A DNA stretch of 44,207 bases, from positions 1-44,207 of the forward strand of contig JAKBTL010000027.1 in NCBI GenBank assembly GCA_021844425.1, written 5' to 3'. The translations under genes and the position numbers were made by a program. Source of the stretch: Actinomycetes bacterium. GTDB lineage: Bacteria > Actinomycetota > Acidimicrobiia > Acidimicrobiales > RAAP-2. Of this stretch, positions 31,906-40,399 are shown in pieces (within the stretch, counting starts at the first letter, position 1; each line of letters opens with the position of its first letter). The notes below the pieces were generated by a model. The model saw nothing but the letters and a program-made list of their open reading frames with translations. It did no database searches and was not told where the DNA came from.

Positions 31906-33084
31906 GTGTTCGACATCGACCGAGTCCGCAGCCAGTTCTCGTCACTGAGCCGGGGTTTCGTGTTCCTCGACGCCCCTGGCGGCACGCAGGTGCCCGACTC
32001 GGTGGGTGCCGCCGTCGCGCGGAACTTCCGGGAAGCGAGCGGGAACATCGGGTTTCCGTACGAGACGAGCCAGCGGATCGCCGCGCTGGTCGACGAGGCC
32101 CGCGCACGTTCCGCGGCATTCCTCGGGTGCAGCGTCGACGAGATCGTCTTCGGCGCGAACATGACCTCGCTGAACTTCATGATGTCGCGCACGGCGGGTC
32201 GGGACCTGTCCGCAGGCGACGAGATCCTGGTCACGCGGCTCGACCACGACGCCAACGTCGCGCCGTGGCTGGAGCTGGCGCACGATCGCGGCCTGGTGGT
32301 CCACGAGGTCGACATCCACGACGACACGACCTTGGACTTCGAGGATCTGGAGCGGCTCCTCAGCCCGAGGACCAAGGTGGTGGCCCTGCCGCTGGCGTCC
32401 AACGCGGTCGGCACCACCGTGGACGTCGCCCGGGTCGCGTCGCTCGCGCACGCTGTGGGCGCGCTCGTGTGGGTGGACGCGGTCCAGTACGCGCCGCACT
32501 TCCCCATCGACGTGCGAGCCCTCGACGCCGACGTCCTCTTGTGCTCGTCGTACAAGTTCTGCGGACCCCACCTGGGGATCGCGTACGGACGGCGGGACCT
32601 TCTCGAGTCGTGGCGTCCCTACAAGGCGCGGCCGGTGGGCAACGACCCGGTGGGGCACCGATTCGAGACGGGCACGCTGCCCTACGAGCTGCTCGCCGCG
32701 CTGGTGTCTACCTACGACTACCTCGAAGGGATCGGGGGGATCGACGACGTCACGGCATGGGAACGGGAGCTGGGCGAGCGTCTGCTCTCCGGGCTGCCCG
32801 AGGGCGCCACGCTCTTCGGGTCCCCCACGATGGACGGCCGGGTACCCACGTTCCTCGTCAACTTCGAGGGTGTGTCGTCGGACGACCTCTCGGTTGCACT
32901 GGCGAAAGAGGGTTTCGGGGTGTGGAGCGGTGACAACTACTACGCGCTGGGCCTCTACGAGCGCATGGCGTGGGGCTCTGCCTTGCGCATCGGGCTTGCC
33001 CATTACAACTCCCTCGAGGAGATCGACCGGTTCAACGAGGCCCTCGCCGTGCTCGTGAAGAACGGGACCGGCCGGCGCGGCTGA
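31906..33084 (+). CDS. Class V aminotransferase-fold PLP enzyme, cysteine-desulfurase-like (VC1184 type)
   Basis: 392 residues. The N-terminus (VFDIDRVRSQFSSL, FLDAPGGTQVPDSV) and EIVFGANMTSLNFMMSR, VTRLDHDANVAPWLELA match the VC1184-like branch of the SufS subfamily (TIGR01976). The PLP lysine is in CSSYKFCGPHLGIAYG; the aspartate ring contact is in WVDAVQYAPH. No conserved catalytic-loop cysteine of SufS is evident near the C-terminal region, so sulfur mobilisation is doubtful; an elimination or aminotransfer role in this catabolic operon is more likely. GTG start with GGGAGG 6 bases upstream. Its exact reaction is unknown for this branch. Confidence 0.85.
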   Translation: MFDIDRVRSQFSSLSRGFVFLDAPGGTQVPDSVGAAVARNFREASGNIGFPYETSQRIAALVDEARARSAAFLGCSVDEIVFGANMTSLNFMMSRTAGRDLSAGDEILVTRLDHDANVAPWLELAHDRGLVVHEVDIHDDTTLDFEDLERLLSPRTKVVALPLASNAVGTTVDVARVASLAHAVGALVWVDAVQYAPHFPIDVRALDADVLLCSSYKFCGPHLGIAYGRRDLLESWRPYKARPVGNDPVGHRFETGTLPYELLAALVSTYDYLEGIGGIDDVTAWERELGERLLSGLPEGATLFGSPTMDGRVPTFLVNFEGVSSDDLSVALAKEGFGVWSGDNYYALGLYERMAWGSALRIGLAHYNSLEEIDRFNEALAVLVKNGTGRRG

Positions 33085-33129
33085 GCGGGACGCTCGGACG
33101 ACATCGGCTGCACGGCCATCGACATCGAC

Positions 33130-34398
33130 ATGGTGAGCGACGCGAGCGTTCGTCTCTTCGGAGATCCGACGATACCGATCGGCGCGCAGGCAACCGGGCG
33201 GACCGTGTTGCGCGCACGGGCAGTGGTAGCGGGGGCCGAGCTTGAGCCGTTGCACGACGCCGTGGTCGTGATCGACGACGGGTTCGTCTCCGCCGTCGAG
33301 CCGGCCGGGCCTGAGCACGCCGTCGACGTCGACCTCGGCGATGCGACCCTGGTCCCTGGTCTGATCGACGCCCATGTCCATCTGGCCAGCGACTGCGGCC
33401 CGAGGTTCGGCGGGGTGCCCGACGAGGCGCATCTGGCCTTGCAGGCGGTCTCGAACGCTCAGCGCTTCCTCCGAGCTGGTGTGACCACGGTCCGTGACCT
33501 CGGGAGCCCCTTCACGGTGGGCTCCGACCTCCGTGATGCGATCGACGGAGGATCGGTGCTCGGCCCCCGGGTGCTGGCTGCGAACCGCGTCATCACGGTG
33601 ACCGGAGGCCACGGTCATCACATGGGCTTCGAGTGCGACGACGTCGGCGGGCTCCGGCGCGCCGTGCGGCAGCTCGCGAAGGACGGATCCGACTGGGTCA
33701 AGGTCATGGCGTCCGGAGGGTTCGTCCACGCACGTCGGTCCGAAGGCGATGCCCCCTTCTTCCCGCTCTTCGACCTGGCCGAGATGCGGGCGATCGTCGA
33801 CGAGGCCCATCGCTTCGGGATGCGCGTGGCCGCCCACTGCCAGAACCGGGACGCCATCGCAGTGGCGTTCGAAGGCGGCGTCGACACGATCGAGCACTGC
33901 ACGTTCGCCGCGAAGCCCCAGGCCGTGCTCGACGAAGCGCTCGTGCGCGCGATCGCCGAGCACGGGACCTTCGTGGTGCCGACCACGAACAACTACTGGC
34001 TGACGGTCGGGGTCCCCTGGGCGCCGAAGGACGTTGCCCTTGCCAACCTGCGTCGGCTCTACGACCTCGGCGTGCGGCTCGTGGCCGGCACGGACATGGG
34101 GATCCCGACGACGACGCCGGACCTCTACGCCGAGGGGCTCCGGGTGCTCGCCGAGATCGGGATGCCCCTGCGCGAGGTGTTGGCTGCTGCGACCACGCTG
34201 GCAGCAGAAGCCATCGGGATCGCCGCCGTCACGGGCTCGATCACTCCCGGGCTGTCCGCAGACCTGGTGGCGCTGGACGGGGACCCGCTCTCCGACGTCG
34301 AGGCGTACAACCGGCCGATCGCGGTGGTCGTCCGAGGCGTGCTCGTGCCCCTCGGGCCCGGATGGCAGCGGGTCTCGAGCGAGAGAGTCGAACGGTGA
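33130..34398 (+). CDS. Metal-dependent amidohydrolase 1 (imidazolonepropionase/prolidase-like)
   Basis: 422 residues of the amidohydrolase superfamily (PF01979). Metal ligands are visible: DAHVHL (HxH), the carboxylated lysine in DWVKVMASGG, histidines in AAHCQN and IEHCTF, and the aspartate in AGTDMGIP. The layout LVPGLIDAHVHL ... GVTTVRDLG ... TGGHGHHMG matches the imidazolonepropionase-like group that includes Xaa-Pro/Xaa-Lys dipeptidases. It should hydrolyse a cyclic amide or a dipeptide-like bond. Stop overlaps the second amidohydrolase (GTGA), and a peptide importer follows, so a dipeptide or N-acyl amino acid is a fair guess for the substrate. Confidence 0.88.
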   Translation: MVSDASVRLFGDPTIPIGAQATGRTVLRARAVVAGAELEPLHDAVVVIDDGFVSAVEPAGPEHAVDVDLGDATLVPGLIDAHVHLASDCGPRFGGVPDEAHLALQAVSNAQRFLRAGVTTVRDLGSPFTVGSDLRDAIDGGSVLGPRVLAANRVITVTGGHGHHMGFECDDVGGLRRAVRQLAKDGSDWVKVMASGGFVHARRSEGDAPFFPLFDLAEMRAIVDEAHRFGMRVAAHCQNRDAIAVAFEGGVDTIEHCTFAAKPQAVLDEALVRAIAEHGTFVVPTTNNYWLTVGVPWAPKDVALANLRRLYDLGVRLVAGTDMGIPTTTPDLYAEGLRVLAEIGMPLREVLAAATTLAAEAIGIAAVTGSITPGLSADLVALDGDPLSDVEAYNRPIAVVVRGVLVPLGPGWQRVSSERVER

Positions 34399-35810
34399 CG
34401 CTCGTGCTGCGAGACGTGACCGTGGTCGACCTTCCGGCGCGTCGCACCGTGCCGGGCCAGTCCGTGCACATCGAGGGGGGCAAGATCACGAGAGTCGCCA
34501 GCCTCGAGGCTGAGAGGGAACTGGCCGGCGCCGACGTACGTGCGCCAGGAGCGGGCGGCGCGCGCGACGACGTCGTGGACTGCGGTGGCCGCTACCTCCT
34601 CCCGGGGCTGACGGACGTGCACGTGCACCTGCGGGCTGCGCCGCATGAGGGGCCGCACTCCGATCCTCGCCGGCGGGCTGGTCGCAGCGCGCCCAGCGTC
34701 GAGGACCTCTTGCCGGTGCTCCATGGCTACCTCTTCTGTGGTGTGACGTCCGTCTTCGACGCCGGGAATTTCAGCACCCTGATATGGCCGCTGCGCGAGG
34801 AGGAGCGAAGCGGCCGCCTGCTCTCGCCTCGCATCCACTGCGCCGGGCCGTTCGTGACGTGCACCGGAGGGCACGGGTCGGAGTTGGCCGAGAGCGTGCC
34901 GGTCGACGCGCTCCCGGACGACGAGCCGCAGCTGCGGGCCCACCTCAGCCACCGGCCCGATCTGGTGAAGATCACCTACGACGAGCACAACTGGGGCATC
35001 CGTCCCCTCATCGCGATCCTGTCACCAGAGGTCCTCGGGGGGATCATCGAGATCGTCCATGACGAGGGCCTTCGGGTGACGGTCCATGTGTCCAACGAGC
35101 TCCGAGCCCGCGAGGTCGTCGACCGCGGCGCCGACGCGCTGGCGCACCCCGTGATCCAGTCCCCGGTCACCGCGGACTTCGCGGCTCGTCTGGCGTCCGC
35201 CGAGGTCCCGATCGCCAGCACGCTGGCCATCGGGGAGCGCTACGTGCGCCTGGCCGACCACCCTGATTTCGTCGACTCCGCGATGTACGCCCACTGCCTG
35301 TCACCCGCCGAGCGCGAGCGGCTCAAGACCGTCGAGCACGAGACGCAGCGAGCCAACCGGTGGGCCGATTGGATGCGCGTCATGACTCCGGTCGCTCAGG
35401 AGAACGTGCGCAGGGTGGTGGAGGCCGGCGGCATCGTCGCATCCGGGTCGGACCTCTCCCTCGGCCCTGACCTGCTCCATGAGCTCGAGCTGCTGCAGGA
35501 CGCGGGCATCGATCCATGGGACGTCCTGGCGAGCGCGACGACGAACGCGGCGCGCTACCTCGGCGCCGAGGAGCACCTGGGGACGGTCGAGGCAGGCAAG
35601 ATGGCCGACCTCGTGTTGGTAGACCAAGACCCCACTACCGACGTCTCGCGATTGACGGAGATCTCAATGGTCGTGAAGGGAGGCCAGATCGTCGACCCCT
35701 CAGCTCTCGTGCTCGCAGGGGAACGGCCGACCCGCTCGGCGGCGCCGGCCCAGGCACCGATCAGCGCGCAGCACGGTGAAAACGCAGAATTCGACGCAGT
35801 TCGATCATGA
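34395..35810 (+). CDS. Metal-dependent amidohydrolase 2
   Basis: 471 residues, same superfamily as the previous gene but only distantly similar. Ligands: DVHVHL, the lysine in DLVKITYDEHN, histidines in VTVHVSN and ALAHPV, and the aspartate in ASGSDLSLGP. The C-terminal composite domain is usual (GTVEAGKMADLVLVDQDP). A long insertion after the HxH motif (RAAPHEGPHSDPRRRAGR region) differs from its neighbour. The GTG start overlaps amidohydrolase 1, so the two proteins are coupled and may act in sequence. The last 45 residues are unconserved and the stop overlaps a micro-ORF (ATGA). Confidence 0.88.
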   Translation: MTLVLRDVTVVDLPARRTVPGQSVHIEGGKITRVASLEAERELAGADVRAPGAGGARDDVVDCGGRYLLPGLTDVHVHLRAAPHEGPHSDPRRRAGRSAPSVEDLLPVLHGYLFCGVTSVFDAGNFSTLIWPLREEERSGRLLSPRIHCAGPFVTCTGGHGSELAESVPVDALPDDEPQLRAHLSHRPDLVKITYDEHNWGIRPLIAILSPEVLGGIIEIVHDEGLRVTVHVSNELRAREVVDRGADALAHPVIQSPVTADFAARLASAEVPIASTLAIGERYVRLADHPDFVDSAMYAHCLSPAERERLKTVEHETQRANRWADWMRVMTPVAQENVRRVVEAGGIVASGSDLSLGPDLLHELELLQDAGIDPWDVLASATTNAARYLGAEEHLGTVEAGKMADLVLVDQDPTTDVSRLTEISMVVKGGQIVDPSALVLAGERPTRSAAPAQAPISAQHGENAEFDAVRS

Positions 35811-35848
35811 AAAGAGGAATCATGAAAAGAGGAATCATGGAAAAGGGA
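35804..35848 (+). repeat. Three tandem 15-bp repeats at a gene junction
   Basis: ATCATGAAAAGAGGA (35804-35818), an identical copy (35819-35833) and a variant ATCATGGAAAAGGGA (35834-35848). Each copy carries an ATG and an AAAGAGGA-type ribosome site, placed so that each site serves the ATG 5-7 bases later. AT-rich against the surroundings. Confidence 0.85.
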
Positions 35849-35860
35849 AGGTACAACTGA
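35807..35860 (+). other. Possible 17-codon bridging micro-ORF with repeated start sites
   Basis: ATG 35807 overlaps the amidohydrolase 2 stop (ATGA). The frame MKRGIMKRGIMEKGRYN, with in-frame ATGs at 35807, 35822 and 35837, ends TGA 35858-35860, which shares a base with ATG 35860 of the binding-protein gene (TGATG). It exactly bridges the junction. A ribosome-loading or coupling device is the simplest reading; a basic leader peptide is also possible. Confidence 0.4.
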
Positions 35861-37695
35861 TGAAGTCGACGTTCCGGAGATGGAAGTCGTGGGTAGGACC
35901 GACCGCGACGGCTGCGGTAACCGTCTCACTGGTGGTCGCCATGTCGGTGGCCGACGCGACGGGAGCGGCCGCGGCGACCAAGAAGCACGCGACAGCCTCC
36001 AAAGGGGCGGTAGTGACCATGGCGGAAGGGGCGCAAGGGACCCCGAACAACATCATGCCGTTCGTGTCAGGAGCGAACAACTCCTTGGCAAACACGAACC
36101 TCCAGGAGCAGATGTGGCCGACGCTGTACACGATCGGCACGGCGAGCAACGTGAACGCGATCAACCGCCCCATGAGCCTCGCCGACCCTCCGGTCTACAG
36201 CAACGGAGACACCCAGGTGAGCGTCACGCTCAAGCCCTACAAGTGGTCGGATGGGAGCTCACTCACGGCCAGAGACGTCACGTTCTTCATGAACATCCTC
36301 AAGGCCAACAAGACAAGCTGGGCTCACTACACGCCGGGCGACATGCCCACAAACGTGGTCAGCTGGACCACGAAGGGCACGAGCACCGTCATCTTCAAGC
36401 TGAACCGAGCCTACAACCCCACCTGGTTCACCGACGACGAGCTGGCCTACATCGTGCCGATGCCGCAGCACGCATGGGACAAGCAGTCGGCCACAGGCCC
36501 TGTCGGCACATACGACCTCACGACAGCCGGGGCAAAGGCGGTCTACAATTTCTTGAACACCCAGGGGGAGAACACGGCCACGTACGGCTCGAACCCGCTG
36601 TGGCAGGTCGTCGACGGGGCGTGGAAGATCAAGCAGTACACAAGCAACGGGTTCGTCGCCCTCGTGCCGAACACGTCGTACTCGGGACCTGACAAGCCGA
36701 AGATCGCGAAGTTCGAGGAGGAGCCGTTCACCTCGTCGACAGCCGAGTTCAACGCCCTCCTGGGCGGCAACCTCGACATCGGCTACGTCCCGCTCAACGA
36801 CCTCGCAGAGCGGTCCCGGGTGACCGGGGCGGGCTTCCACGTCGTGCGCTCCGAGCTCGTCGCGGTCAACATGATGTCGCTCAACTACTACAGCCCAGTG
36901 GTCGGCCCGCTGGTCAAGCAGCTCTACATCCGCAAGGCGTTGAACGACGTGATGGACCAGCCGGCCCAGATCTCGGCCATCTTGCACCATGCGGGTGGCT
37001 ACGTGGACTTCGGGCCGATCCCGACCGTCCCGAAGACGCCGTACATGGCGGCGATCCAGAAGAAGAGCCCGTTCGACATCTCCGCCGCGCGCAAGCTCCT
37101 CACCTCGCACGGGTGGAAGATCCCCGCCAACGGAGCGGCCAAGTGCGTGCGTCCGGGGACCGGTCCGAAGGACTGCGGCGCTGGCATCCCGAAGGGCAAG
37201 ACGCTCACCTTCTCGCTCGTCTACGTGAGCGGGAGCGGCTACCTGACAGCGACGATGGAGAACTACAAGAGCGATGCGAGCAAAGCCGGGATCGTGGTGA
37301 ACCTCTCGCAACAGCCCTTCAACTCGATCGTAGGCGACATCTGCGGGACGCCGACATGCGACAGCCCCGGATGGCAGATCGCCAACTGGGGGGCCGGGTT
37401 CTCCTGGAACTTCGGCTCGCCCTACCCGGTCGGGTCGACCATGTTCGAGGGGCACGTCGGGCTGGACTACCCTGTCCCGAAGAAGCTGGCGTCGCTGATC
37501 ACCGCGACGGAGACGGCGTCGGGGTCGAAGACGGCGGCTGCCATGAAGGCGTACGACACATGGGTGATCAAGAACGATCCCGAGGTGTGGCAGATCGAGA
37601 CCTACACCCTCAATGCCGTCACGAACAAGCTCAAGGGTGTCACCTTCTACCCGGTGACGGGGAACGTGTTCCCCCAGGACTTCACGGTGAAGTAG
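35860..37695 (+). CDS. Oligopeptide/dipeptide-type ABC transporter substrate-binding protein
   Basis: 611 residues, SBP family 5 (PF00496). Signal peptide: MKSTFRRWKSW, hydrophobic Ala/Val-rich stretch (about 15-40), then ATKKHATASKG; no clear lipobox. Family features: PTLYTIGTASNVNAINRPMSLADPPVYSNGDTQVSVTLKPYKWSDGSSLTARDVTFFMNIL near residue 95-150, and YIRKALNDVMDQPAQISAILHHAGGY near 340. It binds a peptide or other organic ligand outside the cell for the two following permeases. Start chosen for GGGAAGG upstream and TGATG overlap with the micro-ORF. Followed by a double hairpin. Confidence 0.9.
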   Translation: MKSTFRRWKSWVGPTATAAVTVSLVVAMSVADATGAAAATKKHATASKGAVVTMAEGAQGTPNNIMPFVSGANNSLANTNLQEQMWPTLYTIGTASNVNAINRPMSLADPPVYSNGDTQVSVTLKPYKWSDGSSLTARDVTFFMNILKANKTSWAHYTPGDMPTNVVSWTTKGTSTVIFKLNRAYNPTWFTDDELAYIVPMPQHAWDKQSATGPVGTYDLTTAGAKAVYNFLNTQGENTATYGSNPLWQVVDGAWKIKQYTSNGFVALVPNTSYSGPDKPKIAKFEEEPFTSSTAEFNALLGGNLDIGYVPLNDLAERSRVTGAGFHVVRSELVAVNMMSLNYYSPVVGPLVKQLYIRKALNDVMDQPAQISAILHHAGGYVDFGPIPTVPKTPYMAAIQKKSPFDISAARKLLTSHGWKIPANGAAKCVRPGTGPKDCGAGIPKGKTLTFSLVYVSGSGYLTATMENYKSDASKAGIVVNLSQQPFNSIVGDICGTPTCDSPGWQIANWGAGFSWNFGSPYPVGSTMFEGHVGLDYPVPKKLASLITATETASGSKTAAAMKAYDTWVIKNDPEVWQIETYTLNAVTNKLKGVTFYPVTGNVFPQDFTVK

Positions 37696-37705
37696 GGTCC
37701 CCGGC

Positions 37706-37774
37706 CTGGTCCCCATGCAACGTGGACCAGCATTCGTCGGCGTGGGCCGTCACCGGCTGGTGACGGCCCACGCC
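37706..37774 (+). terminator. Two tandem hairpins, the second a perfect 16-bp stem, between binding-protein and permease genes
   Basis: Hairpin A: 37706-37712 with 37724-37730 (7 bp). Hairpin B: 37739-37754 with 37759-37774, 16 perfect pairs and a 4-base loop. They lie 10-80 bases after the binding-protein stop and before the permease. Such a site would cut transcription so that the binding protein is made in excess, or protect its mRNA 3' end. No T-run follows. Confidence 0.75.
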
Positions 37775-37846
37775 TCGTGTTCGGGCTGCGGACGTGCAGA
37801 CCGGTCCCCAGGGCGTCTGAGAACGCGTGAATCGAAAGAGTAGGTC

Positions 37847-38797
37847 ATGATTGCGTTCCTCATTAGGCGAGTCGGGCAGGCGTGCATCGTGGTGGTGGGG
37901 GTCTCGCTCATCGTCTTCTTGATCACGCACATGCTGCCCGGCAGCCCGGCCCGGGCGATCCTCGGCATCCAGGCGACGCCGGAGGCTGTTCGGAAGTTCA
38001 ACGAAGCCAACGGGTACGACAAGCCGATCTTCGTCCAGTTCGTCGTGTACTGGCAGCATCTCTTGGCAGGGAATTTCGGCTTTTCCTACAAGAAGGACCT
38101 TCCGGTCCGGACCCTGATCGCCAACGACGCGCCGAAGACCTTGCTCCTCGTCGGCCTCGGTTTCTTCTTCGCGTTCTTGGTGGGGATCCCGATCGGGCTG
38201 TGGCAGGCCGTGCACCGTAACAGGCTCGACGACCACCTTCTCACGTCGCTCTCCTTCGTGGGCTACTCCATGCCGGTGTTCTGGCTCGGCATGCTGCTGA
38301 TCTGGCTGCTCGCAGTGTCGCACCACGTGTTCCCGGCCGAGTCGCCTCCCGCAGCGACGGTCGGGCAGGTGCTCGAGCATCCGGTGAGCCTGGTGCTCCC
38401 CGTCGTCACGCTGAGCGTCGTCGAGGCGCCGGGGGTCATCCGGTTCATGCGCTCGGCGGCGATCGAGAACCTGGCCGAGGACTACGTGCGGACCGCAACG
38501 GCCAAGGGAGCGCCCAGGGTTCGGATCGTGCTGGTCCACGTGCTGCGCAACTCGCTGCTGCCTGTGATCACGCTGATCGGGCTCACGCTGCCGCTGGTCC
38601 TGTCTGGGTCGATCGTCGTGGAGACCGTGTTCAACTACCCGGGAATGGGGCTGCTCATGTGGACAGCCGCCCAGTCGCGCGACTACCCGACGTTGTTGGG
38701 CGGCGCGATCGTGATCGGTGTCGCGACCGTCGTGGGCTCGCTGCTCGCGGACGTGCTCTACGCCATCGTGGACCCGAGGGTCAGGCTCACGCGATGA
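37847..38797 (+). CDS. ABC transporter permease, DppB/OppB family
   Basis: 316 residues, six membrane segments. N-terminal MIAFLIRRVGQACIVVVGVSLIVFLITHMLPGSPARAILG and QFVVYWQHLLAGNFGFSYKKDLPV are classic DppB features; the cytoplasmic coupling loop is ENLAEDYVRTATAKGAPRVRIVLVHVLRNSLLPVITLIG, and FNYPGMGLLMW follows. Pairs with the next gene to form the channel. Stop overlaps dppC-like as ATGA. No ATPase gene (DppD/DppF) follows. Confidence 0.92.
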   Translation: MIAFLIRRVGQACIVVVGVSLIVFLITHMLPGSPARAILGIQATPEAVRKFNEANGYDKPIFVQFVVYWQHLLAGNFGFSYKKDLPVRTLIANDAPKTLLLVGLGFFFAFLVGIPIGLWQAVHRNRLDDHLLTSLSFVGYSMPVFWLGMLLIWLLAVSHHVFPAESPPAATVGQVLEHPVSLVLPVVTLSVVEAPGVIRFMRSAAIENLAEDYVRTATAKGAPRVRIVLVHVLRNSLLPVITLIGLTLPLVLSGSIVVETVFNYPGMGLLMWTAAQSRDYPTLLGGAIVIGVATVVGSLLADVLYAIVDPRVRLTR

Positions 38798-39714
38798 CGC
38801 AGGCGACCACTGTCTCTCCTGCCGGGGTCTCCCGGCCGCCGCGGCCGGCGTCCGCGTCTGCACGTGCGGGAAGGATGCTGCGGGCGATCGGGCGGTGGTG
38901 TCGGGCCCACAAGCTCGGTTTCGCAGGTCTCGTGGTCATCGTGCTGCTGACGCTCTTCAGCTTCGTGGGGCCGCTCATCTACCACACCGACCAGGTGCAC
39001 ACGCACCTGACGGAGGTGAACCTGCCGCCGAGCACGGCCCATCCGCTCGGGACGGACAACGTCGGGTATGACATCCTGGGGCGGCTCATGGAAGGCGGGC
39101 AGTCCTCCCTGGAAGTCGGGTTCGCGGCGGCGCTCTTGGCCAGCTGCATCGGGACCCTGTGGGGAGCGATCTCGGGGTATGTCGGCGGCTGGGTGGACGC
39201 GTTGATGATGCGCGTCGTGGACTCGGCCTTTGCCATCCCGCCGCTCCTTCTCCTCCTCTTGCTGGGCACGATCTTCACCCCCTCGGTGCCCGAGCTCATC
39301 GTCGTGCTGGGCCTGGTGTCGTGGCTGATCACCGCCCGTCTGGTTCGGGGCGACTCGCTGTCGCTGCGGACCAGGGAGTACGTCCAAGCGGCGATGGCCG
39401 CCGGCGCCAAGCGACCTCGCGTCGTGGTCCGCCACGTGATCCCGAACGCTCTGGGCACCATCGTGGTGCAGAGCACCTTCGAGGTGGCGAACGCCATCCT
39501 CCTCCTTGCGTCCCTCAGCTTCCTGGGGCTCGGACCGGCGCCGCCTGCCGCGAACTGGGGCGCCATGCTGAGCCAGGGTCTCAACTACATCTACGCCGGG
39601 TACTGGTGGCAGATCTATCCGGCCGGACTGGCCATCGTGATCACCGTGCTCGCGTTCAACATGCTCGCAGAGTCCGTCCGGGACTCGTTCGAGACCCGGC
39701 TCGCCCGCGGCTGA
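38794..39714 (+). CDS. ABC transporter permease, DppC/OppC family
   Basis: 306 residues. An OppC-type N-terminal domain (HKLGFAGLVVIVLLTLFSFVGPLIY), HPLGTDNVGYDILGRLMEGGQSSLEVGF (very characteristic), then the coupling loop SLRTREYVQAAMAAGAKRPRVVVRHVIPNALGTIVVQ and ASLSFLGLGPAPPAANWGAMLSQG. Forms the membrane channel with the preceding permease. The next genes are a flavin reductase and an LLM oxidoreductase, not the expected ATPases. Confidence 0.93.
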   Translation: MTQATTVSPAGVSRPPRPASASARAGRMLRAIGRWCRAHKLGFAGLVVIVLLTLFSFVGPLIYHTDQVHTHLTEVNLPPSTAHPLGTDNVGYDILGRLMEGGQSSLEVGFAAALLASCIGTLWGAISGYVGGWVDALMMRVVDSAFAIPPLLLLLLLGTIFTPSVPELIVVLGLVSWLITARLVRGDSLSLRTREYVQAAMAAGAKRPRVVVRHVIPNALGTIVVQSTFEVANAILLLASLSFLGLGPAPPAANWGAMLSQGLNYIYAGYWWQIYPAGLAIVITVLAFNMLAESVRDSFETRLARG

Positions 39715-39736
39715 GCCCACCTGATCCCGCGGACAC

Positions 39737-40399
39737 GTGACTGACTACGCCGATCTCGAGATCGTCGGTGGGTTGACGGAGTGGGCGGAAGCCTTCATCG
39801 AGAAACGTGCGTTGCCGGGCTCGGAGACGTTCAAGGATGCAATGCGCGCGCTCGGGACGGGCGTCGGGATCGTCACCGTCCAGGAGGACGGCCAGGTCTT
39901 CGGTCTGACGATCAACTCGTTCTGCTCGGTCTCCGCGAGCCCGCCCCAGGTGCTCGTGTCGCTCGCGCACGGCGCGAGCTGCCGAGAGCCGTTGCTGCGT
40001 CGGAGGCGCTTCGGTCTCTCCATCCTCGGTACGCAACATCGGCAACTGGCTGAGCTCGGGGCGGTGCCGGGCGGACCGAAGCGCATCGACATGTTCTGCG
40101 AACGTCGAGGCGCCGACGGTCCTGTGATCGTCGCCGGGGCGCTCGCAAGCTTCGACTGCGCCGTCGCCCAGAGGTTCGAAGTGAGCGACCACACCCTCGT
40201 CATCGGGCTTGTGGAGCAAGTCATCGTCGGAGAGGACGTCTCGAGCCCGCTGCTCTACCACGATCGGACCTTCAAGCAGCTTGGCGGTCTGGTGGAGCCG
40301 CGCTCCGACGAGGACGCGTCGGCATCCTCGGATGCAGCAGAAGAGATCAACAGCAGGCAAGAACAGAGCCGAACAAGAACAGACGGGAGAAGAGCATGA
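39737..40399 (+). CDS. Flavin reductase-like domain protein (partner of a two-component monooxygenase)
   Basis: 220 residues, PF01613. FKDAMRALGTGVGIVTVQEDGQVFGLTINSFCSVSASPPQVLVSLAHGA (about 32-80) is the flavin-binding core; FGLSILGTQHRQLA and VSDHTLVIGLVEQVIVG complete the fold. It reduces FMN or FAD with NAD(P)H and hands it to an oxygenase. The last 35 residues (after EPRSDEDASASSD) are polar and low complexity. GTG start. Its stop overlaps the LLM gene (ATGA), which supports a reductase/monooxygenase pair. Confidence 0.88.
   Translation: MTDYADLEIVGGLTEWAEAFIEKRALPGSETFKDAMRALGTGVGIVTVQEDGQVFGLTINSFCSVSASPPQVLVSLAHGASCREPLLRRRRFGLSILGTQHRQLAELGAVPGGPKRIDMFCERRGADGPVIVAGALASFDCAVAQRFEVSDHTLVIGLVEQVIVGEDVSSPLLYHDRTFKQLGGLVEPRSDEDASASSDAAEEINSRQEQSRTRTDGRRA

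Noticed and set aside
31942-33963. 673-codon open frame on the - strand across the PLP enzyme and amidohydrolase 1
   Set aside because: Same reason: it is antisense to two genes with intact catalytic motifs and has low-information composition.
36259-37716. 485-codon - strand frame opposite the peptide-binding protein gene
   Set aside because: Shadow frame; no family motif, while the + strand protein has a signal peptide and SBP family 5 features.
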